Part shown: piece after piece, positions 8,008 through 17,272 of the stretch | Layout: every line of letters starts with the position of its first letter | Position numbering within the stretch: position 1 is the first letter of the stretch | DNA from: Parvularcula mediterranea | GTDB lineage: Bacteria > Pseudomonadota > Alphaproteobacteria > Caulobacterales > Parvularculaceae | Direction of reading: 5' to 3' | Assembly (NCBI RefSeq): GCF_013085255.1 | Contig: NZ_JABFCX010000003.1 | Span: forward strand, 505,288 to 569,287 | DNA length: 64,000 bases | Notes under the pieces: generated by a model | Seen by the model: the letters and a program-made list of their open reading frames with translations, nothing else | Told to the model about the DNA's origin: nothing | Database searches by the model: none | Program-made: the position numbers and the translations under genes

Positions 8008-9423
8008 CTAGACGATCTGCCAGAGACTGAAAGCAACAGCTGCAAAGAGCGCGATCAGCATGAAGAAGTTATAGATCATGCCGACGAAGATCGTCGTGAA
8101 GACGGTCTTGAACCAGCCCCGCTTGAAGGCACCCTTGAGCCCCAGCGCATAGTAGACGGGGATGCCGAACATGAAGGCGAGACCTGCGATCTCATCGGGC
8201 ACGATGCCGCTGAACCAGAGCATGATCGTCAGGATGACGAACCCGAACGCATGGGTCTGGATCGACAGCAGCAGGTGGTCGTAGATCAGCGCATCCCTGC
8301 CCCTGATAATCAGGGCACCCAGCACCGCCATGAACGGCACGAACAGCAGCATCAGCACCGGGATTGCCTCGTTGAGGGCATTCGAGAAGGCGTTGGGGTT
8401 CTGCATCGTCATGATGAGCGCGTCCCCGACACGCTCTGACGTCAGCTGACGCCCCATGAAGTTGACGCCTTCACCGAGGCTGACGCGGTCGCGCAGCCAC
8501 TGCTTCTCTTCTTCGGTGTAGTTGAGGTCCTGCGCCTTCAGGAAGAAACCGCCATAGGGGACGATGCGCGGCCCCGGCGCCTCTTCTTCCTCGGGTTCGG
8601 TTTCCGCGGCAGCCTCGCGAGCTTCCTCGGCAGCGTCCTCGGCTGCGTCAGCGAGATCTTCGGCAGACTCTTCCTGGCTCTCGGCAAGCGCATCGGCCGG
8701 CTCTTCGGTGGCAGGAGGACCTGTGGCGTCCTCTCCGCGATCTTCGCCGTCTGTTGGCGGGGCTTCGGCTAGGTTGTCCTGGGCTGCAGGATCCTCGCCG
8801 GCGGGCGACCGTCCAGCCGCCCCGTCAAAGACGCGCTCCATGAATTCGGGCATCTCCACGCCCTCATCCTCAAGCGCGGCACGGACCTCGCCTTCGACCT
8901 CGGCCACCTCTTCCTTGCTCAGGATACGAGGCGTTCTTTGCGGCTTCTCAACAGGGGCTGCCTCTTCGGCGGGCGGGGCTTCTTCGCCTTCCGCCTCGAC
9001 GTTGAAGTCGAGGACGAGGCTCTCATCGAGCTCTTCCTGCTGGTCCTCGGGGACGAGTTGGAGGACGAAGATGTTGGTGTCGGTGAGCCACAGGGTCGCG
9101 AAAAACGCGAAGGTCACGACGAAGAAGAACCTGACCGGCGGGGTAAAAGGCGACCGCTTGCCATGGGCATATTGGTGGAGGTGCTTGCCCGGACGGGTCA
9201 GCATCCACCGGAACGTGCGCAGGAACTTGCCATCGAGAGCCGCCACATTGGCCACGGTCTCACCGGCAAGGTGGGTGATCGAGCGGCGGCAGTCATCGTC
9301 CTTCTGCCCGCAATTGTAGCAGAAGGGGCCGACAATTTCCGCGCCGCATGCGAGGCAGCCACGGCCCTGCGGTAGAGGCGTGCTCTGCTCAGGCGCAGCC
9401 GCGCTGATCTCGGTGGTGCTCAT
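8008..9423 (-). CDS. DUF3667 membrane protein with zinc ribbon and long acidic insert
   Basis: A 471-residue protein. The N-terminus has a four-cysteine zinc ribbon (C23, C26, C35, C38), then the DUF3667 body (KFLRTFRWMLTRPGKHLHQY... and a hydrophobic FFFVVTFAFFATLWL segment near residues 98-115). Three or four further membrane segments lie in the last 130 residues. Between about residues 125 and 285 there is an Ala/Glu/Pro/Asp-rich insert, much of it low complexity. The function of the family is unknown. It heads a close minus-strand run with the FAH, msrC and hydrolase genes. Confidence 0.82.
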   Translation of the reverse strand: MSTTEISAAAPEQSTPLPQGRGCLACGAEIVGPFCYNCGQKDDDCRRSITHLAGETVANVAALDGKFLRTFRWMLTRPGKHLHQYAHGKRSPFTPPVRFFFVVTFAFFATLWLTDTNIFVLQLVPEDQQEELDESLVLDFNVEAEGEEAPPAEEAAPVEKPQRTPRILSKEEVAEVEGEVRAALEDEGVEMPEFMERVFDGAAGRSPAGEDPAAQDNLAEAPPTDGEDRGEDATGPPATEEPADALAESQEESAEDLADAAEDAAEEAREAAAETEPEEEEAPGPRIVPYGGFFLKAQDLNYTEEEKQWLRDRVSLGEGVNFMGRQLTSERVGDALIMTMQNPNAFSNALNEAIPVLMLLFVPFMAVLGALIIRGRDALIYDHLLLSIQTHAFGFVILTIMLWFSGIVPDEIAGLAFMFGIPVYYALGLKGAFKRGWFKTVFTTIFVGMIYNFFMLIALFAAVAFSLWQIV

Positions 9424-9536
9424 GCCCTTGGTCCCTTACCCGAGGGCACCTTGGCGCGATTGTGTTGCGATTTCCAGCGCGGGGGCGCGTCCGAGATGAT
9501 GAGGATGCGAAAAAGGGGCGCAACGCGCCCCTCCTC

Positions 9537-10079
9537 TTAGTCCTTCTTCGGCAGTTTCGCCCGCACGCCCTTCGAACGACCCGAGCTCGAGGAGCCAGAA
9601 GACGAGGACGAGCTGCTGCTATCGCGGCGGGGACGCTGGTCACCATCGTCACGTTCGACGCCGTCCTTGAGCTTCACGCCCTTCAGGCCGTCGAGATCAC
9701 CTTCGACACCGCGATCACGGTAGCGGCCACGGCGTCCCCGGCGGCCATAAACCGGGTCATAGGGGTCGTAGTAGCCGTAGCGACGGTAGTGATAGCGGCG
9801 GTAGCCGTAGCGATCATTGGGGTAGCGGCGGTAGTAGCTGACACGATCGTTTGCGGCCGTGACACCAGCGTAGAAGGCCTGACGATCAAACGCTCCGCCG
9901 CAGTTCTGGCGATAGAACCGCGCCTGCTTGTCGATCCCGCCCAGCGCCCAGATATCGTCATCAGCGCCGAGGCCCCGGTAGAACCAGTTCTCGCTGCCGC
10001 AATCGCGAGGGATCAGGCTCGACGGAGACACACACGCGGCAAGGCCGAGGATGCCAATGATTGCAAGAAGATAGCGCAT
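9537..10079 (-). CDS. Small lipoprotein, basic and serine-rich tail (possibly DUF2799-like)
   Basis: A 180-residue predicted lipoprotein. The signal peptide ends in a lipobox (LAAC near residue 16). The body has paired cysteines (RDCGSENW..., RQNCGGAF...) and a W-x-x-GG-x-D-K-Q pattern that loosely recalls DUF2799. It is followed by a Tyr/Arg-rich stretch (YRRYPNDRYGYRRYHYRRYGYYD), then runs of serine and a lysine-rich end. The ATG at 10079 has GGGAG upstream; the longer frame to 10136 lacks a ribosome-binding site. Family assignment is uncertain; export as a lipoprotein is well supported. Confidence 0.65.
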   Translation of the reverse strand: MRYLLAIIGILGLAACVSPSSLIPRDCGSENWFYRGLGADDDIWALGGIDKQARFYRQNCGGAFDRQAFYAGVTAANDRVSYYRRYPNDRYGYRRYHYRRYGYYDPYDPVYGRRGRRGRYRDRGVEGDLDGLKGVKLKDGVERDDGDQRPRRDSSSSSSSSGSSSSGRSKGVRAKLPKKD

Positions 10080-10150
10080 GCCCTGCGGCTCCCTGAAATT
10101 CCCTGCCAGTTGATGCGCATTTTCCGTCGCAATCAAGGGTGGAACGCCGT

Positions 10151-10936
10151 TTATGACTTTCTTGCCACGTAGACTGTGTGGCCGAGAGCTTGGAACGGTC
10201 CCTCGAGCTTCACGAAGGGCTCGAGCAGCACCTCGTCCACGAAGCGCTTCGGCTGGTAGGCGAGGTAGGTCCGGCTGCCCTCCTCGACACCGCCCCTGAC
10301 AACCAGCTCGCCCTCGTCAAAGCTCCTGCGCTCGGAGCCCGTCAGCTTCGTCGCCTGCTCATCGCCATGAACGGTGAAAACGAAGATGCCGCCGGGACGC
10401 AGGATGCGCGCGATCTCGCGCGGCCAGACTCGGTGCGCCTCATCGGAGAGGTGGGTGAAGATCGAAACCGCGAAGACCACGTCGAAGCTTTCATCATCGG
10501 TCGGCAGCGGCGGCTCGGGGTCGTTGAGCTTATAAGTGCCGCGCAGATGCTCCTTGCACCAATCAATGGACGACTGGTCGATGTCAAAGCCGATATAGTC
10601 CCACCGCTCGGGCAAGTGCACGGCAATCCGCCCAAGACCACATCCCCACTCGGCCACATCAAGGCGCTCGCCTTTGATATGGCGCTCAATGATCGCGGTG
10701 ATGTCCGTGGCATTCGCGCGGCCCCAGCTGTCAAAGCCCCGGAACGTCGCGTCGCCATAGGTCCGGCAGATCAGGTCGGCAGGAGGGAAGACCTTGTCAG
10801 GGTTCCTCTCCTGCCACTCTTTGTTCGCCGCCGCGGCCTCTTCGACCTGGCGTGCGGTGTACATCTTCTCGACGAAAGGCAGCACACGGAGTGACCGCGC
10901 GAGGGCGATCAGCCTCTCCCGCAGTCGTTGATCCAT
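10151..10936 (-). CDS. Class I SAM-dependent methyltransferase
   Basis: A 261-residue cytoplasmic methyltransferase. The SAM-binding motif I reads VAEWGCGLGRIAVHLP, the acidic residue of motif II is in YIGFDIDQSS, and motif IV/post-IV reads FDVVFAVSIFTHL and REIARILRPGGIFVFTVHG, typical of Methyltransf_11/25 proteins. The acceptor is unknown. Its ATG shares one base with the gabT stop (TGATG at 10934-10938), so it is co-translated with gabT, although no functional link to GABA metabolism is apparent. Confidence 0.85.
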   Translation of the reverse strand: MDQRLRERLIALARSLRVLPFVEKMYTARQVEEAAAANKEWQERNPDKVFPPADLICRTYGDATFRGFDSWGRANATDITAIIERHIKGERLDVAEWGCGLGRIAVHLPERWDYIGFDIDQSSIDWCKEHLRGTYKLNDPEPPLPTDDESFDVVFAVSIFTHLSDEAHRVWPREIARILRPGGIFVFTVHGDEQATKLTGSERRSFDEGELVVRGGVEEGSRTYLAYQPKRFVDEVLLEPFVKLEGPFQALGHTVYVARKS

Positions 10937-12261
10937 CAGCCGCCCAGCACGTCTTTCGTGGCCTGGGCAAAGATGTCGAGGCCTTCGTCGATGATCGCGT
11001 CCGAAGCAACGAGCGGCACGTGGGTCCGGATGACCTGTGCCTTCTTGCCTGCGGTGAGGGTGATAAGACCCAGCTCCCGCGCGCGGCCCTGGATCTTGGC
11101 GGCAGCGTCGGAGTTCGGCTTCATCGGGTCGCCATCGGTGACCATCTCCACGGCCGCCATGGCGCCCACGCGGCGGACATCGCCGAAGACGCCCTTGCCG
11201 ACGCCTTGGGCCAGCTCGTTCCAGCGGCTCTCAACCTTGGCGCCGATTTCCTCGGCACGCTGAAGAAGGCCATCTTCCTCGATCACGTCGAGGACGGCGA
11301 GGGCCGCGGCGCAAGCCACGGGGTTGCCGCCATAGGTCGAGCCCATGCCGCCCGGGCCAATCTGGTCGAAGAGGTCGGTCTTGCCGATGACAGCTGAAAG
11401 CGGGAAGCCGCCAGCGATCGACTTGGCGCAGACGAGGAAGTCAGGCTCGACGCCCGACTGCTCGATCGCGAACATGGTGCCGGTCCGGGCAAAGCCGGTC
11501 TGCACTTCATCGGCGATGAACATGATGCCGTGCTGGTCACAGATATCGCGCAGGCCCTGCAGGAACTCACGCGGCGCAGGGACGAAACCGCCCTCGCCCT
11601 GAACCGGCTCGATCAGGATCGCAGCGACGTCCGATGGATGGATCGATGTCTCGAAGATATGGTTCAGGCAGGCGAGCGAGCCTTGCGTGGACATACCCTT
11701 ATACTCATGCGGGTACGGAGCGTGATAGACATCGCCGGGAAGCGGGCCGAAGCCTTCTTTGTACGGACGGGACTTGCCGGTCAGCGCGGTGGCAAGGAGC
11801 GTCCGGCCGTGGAAGCTGCCCTCAAAGCTGATAAGGCCCGGCCGGCCCGTGATGCGGCGGGCGAATTTGCAGACGTGCTCGGTGGCTTCCGAGCCCGTGT
11901 TCATGAACATGGTCTTGTAGTTCGACTTGCCCCCACCCGCTTCGGAAACGAGCTTGTTCAGGCGCTCGGCCAGCTCGATATAGGGCTCGTACTGAGCAAC
12001 ACCGAAGCAGGTGTGGACCACCTTCTCCATCTGGTCGCGGGCGGCCTGCATGACCTTCGGATGGTTATGGCCGACGTTCAGGACACCGATGCCTGCGATG
12101 AAGTCGATGTAGCGCTTGCCTTCGACGTCCCAGAGCTCGGCCCCTTGCGCCTTGGCAGCGTAGATGCCCGACTTCGACGGGAGGCCATTCGGGCAGGCCT
12201 CGTTGCGGCGGGCGACCATGAGTTCGTTCGTGGGGTATTCGTTGGTGCCAGCGTCAGCCAT
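10936..12261 (-). CDS. gabT: 4-aminobutyrate--2-oxoglutarate aminotransferase
   Basis: A PLP-dependent class III aminotransferase of 441 residues that turns GABA into succinate semialdehyde. Landmarks are GSEATEHVCKFAR (phosphate binding, residues 123-135), EPVQGEGGFVPAP (219-230), DEVQTGFARTG with D251 contacting the pyridine nitrogen, and the Schiff-base lysine K280 in CAKSIAGGFP. Length and motifs fit GabT well; a related omega-amino-acid aminotransferase cannot be fully excluded. No gabD is next to it. A GGAGAAACC site precedes the ATG. The downstream methyltransferase is coupled to it. Confidence 0.92.
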   Translation of the reverse strand: MADAGTNEYPTNELMVARRNEACPNGLPSKSGIYAAKAQGAELWDVEGKRYIDFIAGIGVLNVGHNHPKVMQAARDQMEKVVHTCFGVAQYEPYIELAERLNKLVSEAGGGKSNYKTMFMNTGSEATEHVCKFARRITGRPGLISFEGSFHGRTLLATALTGKSRPYKEGFGPLPGDVYHAPYPHEYKGMSTQGSLACLNHIFETSIHPSDVAAILIEPVQGEGGFVPAPREFLQGLRDICDQHGIMFIADEVQTGFARTGTMFAIEQSGVEPDFLVCAKSIAGGFPLSAVIGKTDLFDQIGPGGMGSTYGGNPVACAAALAVLDVIEEDGLLQRAEEIGAKVESRWNELAQGVGKGVFGDVRRVGAMAAVEMVTDGDPMKPNSDAAAKIQGRARELGLITLTAGKKAQVIRTHVPLVASDAIIDEGLDIFAQATKDVLGG

Positions 12262-12390
12262 CGGTTTCTCCTTATCCTATGGGCGGTGTGCTCCTAGTTG
12301 CGCCGCTCTTCAAGGGCGGGAGCCGAGGATTTCCGCTCAGCATCAAAGGGCGCACTTGCCCGTGACACCGCGCTCTCCTACGCCATCAGA

Positions 12391-13530
12391 ATGAGACAGA
12401 TTATCGCCCTCGGCGCCGCTGTGGCGCTCGCATCCTGCGCGACCGGACCGGTCGTTGAGGATACTGGACCCAGCCCGGCGCGCCTCGCCGAGTTGGCGAA
12501 GTTCACCCCGGCGCCGACAGGCTCCGTCCAGAAGATCGACTATGACGTCATCGACGAGTTTCTCGACCTGACCGTCATCGATCTCGGCCCCTCCACGAGG
12601 CGCCGTGAGCAGCGTCCACCACCGCCCTCGGGCAGCCGACTGACGAAGGGCCATGACAGCCCCATCCGCCTCGAAGGCAACAAGGTCGTCTTCTCCGAGT
12701 TCACCCCTGACGTCGAGAAGGCCGCTCGCGAATATGCCGAAAGCCTCGAGACCATCGGCAACCGGATCGACATTGAAGAGCTCGCCCGCAACCAGCAGCT
12801 GGTCTACTGGTTCAACCTCCACAACATCACGCTGATGGCGGTCCTTGCCGAGCGCTACCCGGTGGTGGAGCCGAGCCGGATGCTGGTCGACGGCGTCCTC
12901 CTCCATGACGCACCGCTGATCGAGATCGACGGCGTCACGCTCAGCCTGCGGGATATCCGCGAAGAGATCGTCTACAAGAACTGGGAAGACCCAAGAGTCA
13001 TCTATGGCTTCTGGCATGGTGACCTGGCCGGGCCTTCGATCCTGACGAGCGCGTGGAATGCCGGGACGCTGAACAGCGACCTCAACAAGAACGCTGATGA
13101 GTTCGTCAACTCGCTGCGCGGCGTCGATGGCGTCGGCAAACGCTCGCTGGGCGTCTCGCCGATCTACAAGGAAGCCCAGAGCGCGCTCTTTGCGAACTGG
13201 CCACGCGACCTGCGCATGCACCTCGAGAAGTTTGGAGAGGGTGAGGTGGCAGAGCTCCTCCAGAAGCGCGGCACGGTGGTATGGCTGCCTTATGAGCGGA
13301 CGATCTCTGACCTCTCAGGCGGTGAGCCCTATCCGGGTCCGCGTCCCGGTGTCGAAGCTCTCAGCGGCGACGACCTCTCGACCGGCTCGCCCGCGCGTCA
13401 GCGGATGCTGCGTGAGATGGTCTTCAAGTTCGGCGATCCGAGCTACTGGCAGCGCCGCCGCGCGACCGTCACCATCCTCGATGGCGACGACACCGGAGAA
13501 GATCCGGAGGAGACGGAAGAGATCGAGTGA
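12391..13530 (+). CDS. DUF547-domain lipoprotein
   Basis: A 379-residue exported protein. The signal peptide has a lipobox (ALASC) near residue 16. The DUF547 core is recognised by LVYWFNLHNITLMAVLAERYP and by ...VIYGFWHGDLAGPSI... AFE-like segments further on. The family is widespread in bacteria and plants but has no settled function. The ATG at 12391 is selected for the signal peptide; its ribosome-binding site is weak, and the frame is open back to 12298. The C-terminus is acidic (DDTGEDPEETEE). It is divergent from gabT and ends at a shared terminator. Confidence 0.83.
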   Translation: MRQIIALGAAVALASCATGPVVEDTGPSPARLAELAKFTPAPTGSVQKIDYDVIDEFLDLTVIDLGPSTRRREQRPPPPSGSRLTKGHDSPIRLEGNKVVFSEFTPDVEKAAREYAESLETIGNRIDIEELARNQQLVYWFNLHNITLMAVLAERYPVVEPSRMLVDGVLLHDAPLIEIDGVTLSLRDIREEIVYKNWEDPRVIYGFWHGDLAGPSILTSAWNAGTLNSDLNKNADEFVNSLRGVDGVGKRSLGVSPIYKEAQSALFANWPRDLRMHLEKFGEGEVAELLQKRGTVVWLPYERTISDLSGGEPYPGPRPGVEALSGDDLSTGSPARQRMLREMVFKFGDPSYWQRRRATVTILDGDDTGEDPEETEEIE

Positions 13531-13560
13531 TCCCTTCCCGTCCCTACGAGGCAAAAGAAA

Positions 13561-13585
13561 AGGCGCCCCGCGGGGCGCCTTTTTT
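13561..13585. terminator. Bidirectional terminator between convergent genes
   Basis: A perfect 20-base palindrome (AGGCGCCCCGCGGGGCGCCT, 13561-13580) is followed by five T residues on the right. On the left AAAAGAAA gives a T-rich tail on the other strand. It serves the DUF547 gene (plus) and the siderophore receptor gene (minus). Confidence 0.85.
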
Positions 13586-13604
13586 GTTCGTATAAGGAAC
13601 GCTC

Positions 13605-15701
13605 CTAGAAGCGGCCGCTCAGGGTGAAGCGCGCGTTCAGGGGCGCAGCGACCGTCGCCTGATGCGTCGAGTGCGCGTTCGGGAAGTAGAGCTCGTCGGT
13701 GAGGTTCTCGATGTTCACCTGAATGCGGAGCTTCTCGTTGATGTCGTAGTAGCCTGCAGCATCAAAGCGGGTGAAGCTCGGCAGCACAGCCGTGTTGGCG
13801 TTGGTGATGAAGCTCTCGCCCTGATGGGTCACGCCAAAGCCGAGGCCGAACTTGTCCGTGACGTCGAAAGCGTTCCACAGGCTGAACATGTTCTCAGGCA
13901 GCTCGCGCGGCGTGAGGCCGGTAGGGCCGTTGCGGTCGACGATCTCGCCTTCGAGATAGCTGTAGCCGCCCGTGATGAACCAGCGGTCGGTGACACGGCC
14001 CTGGAGCTGGAGCTCGAAGCCGTTGGTCTCGCTGTCGATGACGTCGAGGGTCTCAGGGTCATTGTCCGCTACCTGCGGCGAGGACTGCTCGATCTGGAAG
14101 ACAGCTGCCGTCAGGCTCAGCCCGTCAATGAAGTCCCACTTGATGCCTGCTTCGAGGTTGGTGAACTCATCCGGGTCAAGAGCATTGGCTGCACCGTTGA
14201 TGTTGGCGAACTGCTCGCCCGACCGCGGCAGGAAGGTCTCGGAGTAGCTGCCATAGATCGAGATGTTCTCGAGCGGCTTGTAGACGAGGCCAACGCGCGG
14301 AGCGATGTTGTCATCCGTACGCGAACGACGCTCGTCAGCCGGGACGTTCAGGACATCGATCTCGAAGCTGTCGAACCTCAGGCCGAGCACGAGGTCCAGC
14401 TGGTCCGACAGGGCAATCTCGTCCTGGATGTAGGCGGAGGTGACGCGGACGTCGGCTTCGGTGTCATCGTTGAGGTCCGAGAAGGCCACGGTCGTCGTCT
14501 GGCCCGAGGCGTTCACGCCGACGCCGCCCGACAGCATCAGGGGGCGCATGACGTCGAAGAACTCGACATCGTCGTTCGTCTGGTCCCAGACCGGGTTGAA
14601 GCGGTCATTGTTGTTGACCGTATCGATGTATTCGACGCCGGTGACGATGGTATGGCCGATGGAGCCTGTCTCGAACTCGCCCACCAGATCGCCTGAGAGG
14701 ATGAAGTTCTGACGCTGGGTCGTATCGACATAGCCGTCGAGGCCGACAACTTCCGTCTGCGGATCATAGCTAACGGCATAGAAGTTCTGGTAGAACTTGT
14801 CGTAGTCGCCATAGAAAGCGCTGAAGCGCCCTTTCAGGCTGTCGGAGAAGCGATGCTGAACCTGCGCGCGCCAGAGATGCGCCTCGATGCGGTCGTCATT
14901 GAGCTCAGGGTCGCCGAAGACGATGTCCTGCAGGGCTTCCACCGGCTCACCGTCAGCTCCCGTCGGAATGCCCCGGTCGATGAACCGCTGGTGGTCGATG
15001 TATTCGTAAGAGAGGTCGATGGTCGTCGCGGGCGTGACCTCGAAGCGGAAGGCCGGATTGATGCCGATGCGCTCGCCATCGAAGAAGTCCCGGTGGTTGT
15101 CCAAGGTCTCGTACATCGCGTTGAGGCGGAACGCGCCGTTCTCGCCAACGGTCTTGTTGGTGTCGATCCAGATGTCGTAGGCGCCGAAGCTGTTCACCGA
15201 GGTCCGGAAGCCGGTGAAGTCCTCGGAAAGGTCAGCCTTCTTCATCACCCGGTTGAGGACACCGCCCGTGCCGCCGCGCCCGAAGAAAAGAGCGTTCGGT
15301 CCACGGAGGATCTCGACCTGCTCGAGGTTATAGAGCGGGCGGTAGTACTGAACATCGTCGCGCACGCCGTCGATGAAGAAGTCAGCGGTCGAGCGGACGC
15401 CGCGGAAGACGATGGCGTCACGGTGGCCCTCGCCCTGGCTGTTGTTGACGCCGGGGGTGTAGGTGATGATCTCGCCGATGCTCGTGAAGCCGCGCTGGAC
15501 GATCTCTTCGGCGCCGATGATCGACAGGCTCTGCGGCACGTCGAGGATCGGCGTCGGCGACTTCAGCGCGTTGACCTGGCTCGTGTAGAGGACTCTGCCC
15601 TGGACAACAATTTCGTCGACGATGTCGGCATTGCTGGCCGAGACAGAGGCGTTGGCGCTGATCTGGGTGGCGGCGGTGCTAAGGAGAAGTGCGGAAAGCA
15701 T
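13605..15701 (-). CDS. TonB-dependent siderophore receptor
   Basis: A 698-residue outer-membrane receptor of the ferric-siderophore class. After a short signal peptide (MLSALLLSTAATQISANASVSA), the plug domain shows DVPQSLSIIGAEEIVQRGF, the FRGVRSTADFFIDGVRDD pattern and VEILRGPNALFFGRGGTGGVLNR, all typical of FpvA/FhuA/Fiu-like receptors. The barrel ends in ARFTLSGRF with a terminal phenylalanine. The signal peptide has few positive residues, so the true start could differ. The divergent upstream region holds a candidate iron-responsive operator. The ligand is not determinable. Confidence 0.9.
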   Translation of the reverse strand: MLSALLLSTAATQISANASVSASNADIVDEIVVQGRVLYTSQVNALKSPTPILDVPQSLSIIGAEEIVQRGFTSIGEIITYTPGVNNSQGEGHRDAIVFRGVRSTADFFIDGVRDDVQYYRPLYNLEQVEILRGPNALFFGRGGTGGVLNRVMKKADLSEDFTGFRTSVNSFGAYDIWIDTNKTVGENGAFRLNAMYETLDNHRDFFDGERIGINPAFRFEVTPATTIDLSYEYIDHQRFIDRGIPTGADGEPVEALQDIVFGDPELNDDRIEAHLWRAQVQHRFSDSLKGRFSAFYGDYDKFYQNFYAVSYDPQTEVVGLDGYVDTTQRQNFILSGDLVGEFETGSIGHTIVTGVEYIDTVNNNDRFNPVWDQTNDDVEFFDVMRPLMLSGGVGVNASGQTTTVAFSDLNDDTEADVRVTSAYIQDEIALSDQLDLVLGLRFDSFEIDVLNVPADERRSRTDDNIAPRVGLVYKPLENISIYGSYSETFLPRSGEQFANINGAANALDPDEFTNLEAGIKWDFIDGLSLTAAVFQIEQSSPQVADNDPETLDVIDSETNGFELQLQGRVTDRWFITGGYSYLEGEIVDRNGPTGLTPRELPENMFSLWNAFDVTDKFGLGFGVTHQGESFITNANTAVLPSFTRFDAAGYYDINEKLRIQVNIENLTDELYFPNAHSTHQATVAAPLNARFTLSGRF

Positions 15702-15746
15702 TTTTCAAACGGAACCTGCAACTGAGAACGCCTCGCAATTAGCTTC

Positions 15747-15785
15747 TTGCAAATCATTGTCAACAGCGTTGCGACTTATTCGCAA
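15747..15785. promoter_or_regulatory. Candidate Fur-like operator upstream of the siderophore receptor
   Basis: Two motifs lie in the 163-bp divergent region. TTGCAAATCATTGTCAA (15747-15763) resembles alphaproteobacterial Fur sites. TTGCGACTTATTCGCAA (15769-15785) is a perfect 6-bp inverted repeat with a 5-bp spacer. Their place 46-84 bases before the receptor start suits repression by an iron regulator. The identification is from pattern resemblance only. Confidence 0.45.
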
Positions 15786-15864
15786 AAACTATCGAACGAT
15801 CGCCGCAGCTGTGAACGGTTCCGCCCGGTCCGGTGTTGGGTTCCTGAGAATTTCAGGAGGCCCC

Positions 15865-16707
15865 ATGCTATTTCACACCTTTGACGGCATCGACATCCCG
15901 CGCCTTGGTCTTGGTACCTGGCAGCTCGAAGGCGACGATGCCTATCGCATCACCTTGAAGGCGCTCGAGGTCGGCTACCGCCATATCGACACCGCCGCGA
16001 TCTATGAGAACGAGGAAGAGGTCGGCCGCGCCATCAGGGAGAGCGGCGTGCCGCGCGAGGAAATCTTCCTGACCACGAAAATCTGGAATCCGCGGATTGA
16101 GAAGGAAGAGCATGACGAGGCCATGAAGGAGAGCCTTGACAAGCTGGGTACGGACTATGTCGACCTGATACTCAACCACTGGCCGATCAACGACATGGAG
16201 ATCAAACGCCAGGTCGTCCCTCTCGCCAAGCTCAAGGAGGACGGCCACGCCAAGCTCATCGGCGTCTCGAACTACAATCAGGAGCAGCTCCTCCAGGCTG
16301 TCACCGACTGCCCCGAGCGCCTCGCGAATATTCAGTGTGAGTACCATCCGATGCTCGACCAGGACCCGATCCTCAAGTCGGCACGCGGGTTCGATATGCT
16401 CTTCACCAGCTACTCACCGATCGGTCAGGGTTCGACGCTTGACAACCCTGCCATTGAGCGGGTGGCCGAGTGGAACAAGAAGACGCCCGCGCAAGTCGTC
16501 CTGCGCTGGCACCTGCAGCAGGCCAATGTTGCCGCCATTCCGCGGACGACATCGGAGGACCACCTGGCCGCGAACTTCGACATCTTCGACTTTGAACTGT
16601 CTGCGGAAGACATGAAGACGATCTACGGCCTGATGAAGCCGGACGGTCGGATCATCGATCCGAAATGGGCACCCAAATGGGACACAGGCGTCACAGAGGC
16701 TGCCTGA
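15865..16707 (+). CDS. Aldo/keto reductase
   Basis: A 280-residue NADPH-dependent oxidoreductase of the AKR superfamily (2,5-diketo-D-gluconate reductase-like). The tetrad is complete: D42, Y47, K72 and H105, in DTAAIYENE, TTKIWN and LNHWP. The C-terminal cofactor motif IPRTTSEDHLAANFDIFDFELS is present. The ATG at 15865 is preceded by AGGAGG at 15855-15860, so the long upstream extension of the frame to 15622 is not coding. The stop lies inside the convergent psiE-like gene, a 17-bp tail-to-tail overlap. Confidence 0.93.
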   Translation: MLFHTFDGIDIPRLGLGTWQLEGDDAYRITLKALEVGYRHIDTAAIYENEEEVGRAIRESGVPREEIFLTTKIWNPRIEKEEHDEAMKESLDKLGTDYVDLILNHWPINDMEIKRQVVPLAKLKEDGHAKLIGVSNYNQEQLLQAVTDCPERLANIQCEYHPMLDQDPILKSARGFDMLFTSYSPIGQGSTLDNPAIERVAEWNKKTPAQVVLRWHLQQANVAAIPRTTSEDHLAANFDIFDFELSAEDMKTIYGLMKPDGRIIDPKWAPKWDTGVTEAA

Positions 16708-17185
16708 CCTCCTCAGGATGCTGCTGGTCGTCCCCGGCAGCATCCTCTTTGCCCTCCCCGGGACCGATGGCGGCAATTGACCGGTCGCACCAGTAAGTCG
16801 CGACATAGACGAAGCCGAGTGCCAGGACCGTGGCGCCGAGGCCGATCAGAACTGACCCGGCGGTCTGCTCGATATCCAGGACAATCAGCTTACGCACCAC
16901 CGCGAGGATACCGATCAGGACCACGGTCCTGAGCTGCACCACCCCTCGCGCGCCTGAGGCCATCTGCTCCACCGAGTGGGCCAGCTCGAGCGCGATGACG
17001 ACTGCGAGAATGCGTTCGAACAAGCGCTGGAAGGTCAGGTAGTCCTGCACCACGGTAAAATCGTCGAAGATCGACGTCAGGCTGACGATGAAAGAGCCAA
17101 GGGAGAAGAGGATCACCACCCCCGCCCCTGCCAGCAGTATGGCGGCGACGAGCTTGCTGAACCGTTCGTAGATATCGGTGACCAT
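16691..17185 (-). CDS. PsiE-family inner-membrane protein
   Basis: A 164-residue protein with four predicted membrane helices (about residues 12-35, 55-75, 80-100, 110-130). The segment FQRLFERILAVVIALELAHSVEQM matches the phosphate-starvation-inducible PsiE family. The family's function is unknown. The ATG at 17185 has AAAGGT nearby; the longer frame to 17977 runs antisense through the thioesterase and GRDP genes and is a shadow. The hydrophilic C-terminal 25 residues overlap the aldo/keto reductase stop. Confidence 0.78.
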   Translation of the reverse strand: MVTDIYERFSKLVAAILLAGAGVVILFSLGSFIVSLTSIFDDFTVVQDYLTFQRLFERILAVVIALELAHSVEQMASGARGVVQLRTVVLIGILAVVRKLIVLDIEQTAGSVLIGLGATVLALGFVYVATYWCDRSIAAIGPGEGKEDAAGDDQQHPEEVRQPL

Positions 17186-17272
17186 GGATCGACCTTTCGC
17201 TACGAAGGACTTAGGCCGAAGCCGGCTGGCGGCTTCCGGCATGGCGTCGCAGGAACGAAAGAGACCACCGCT

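Noticed and set aside
9462-10172. 236-codon plus-strand frame opposite the lipoprotein gene at 9537-10079
   Set aside because: The minus-strand product has a signal peptide and lipobox. The plus-strand product is a low-complexity run of Val, Ala and Arg that mirrors it.
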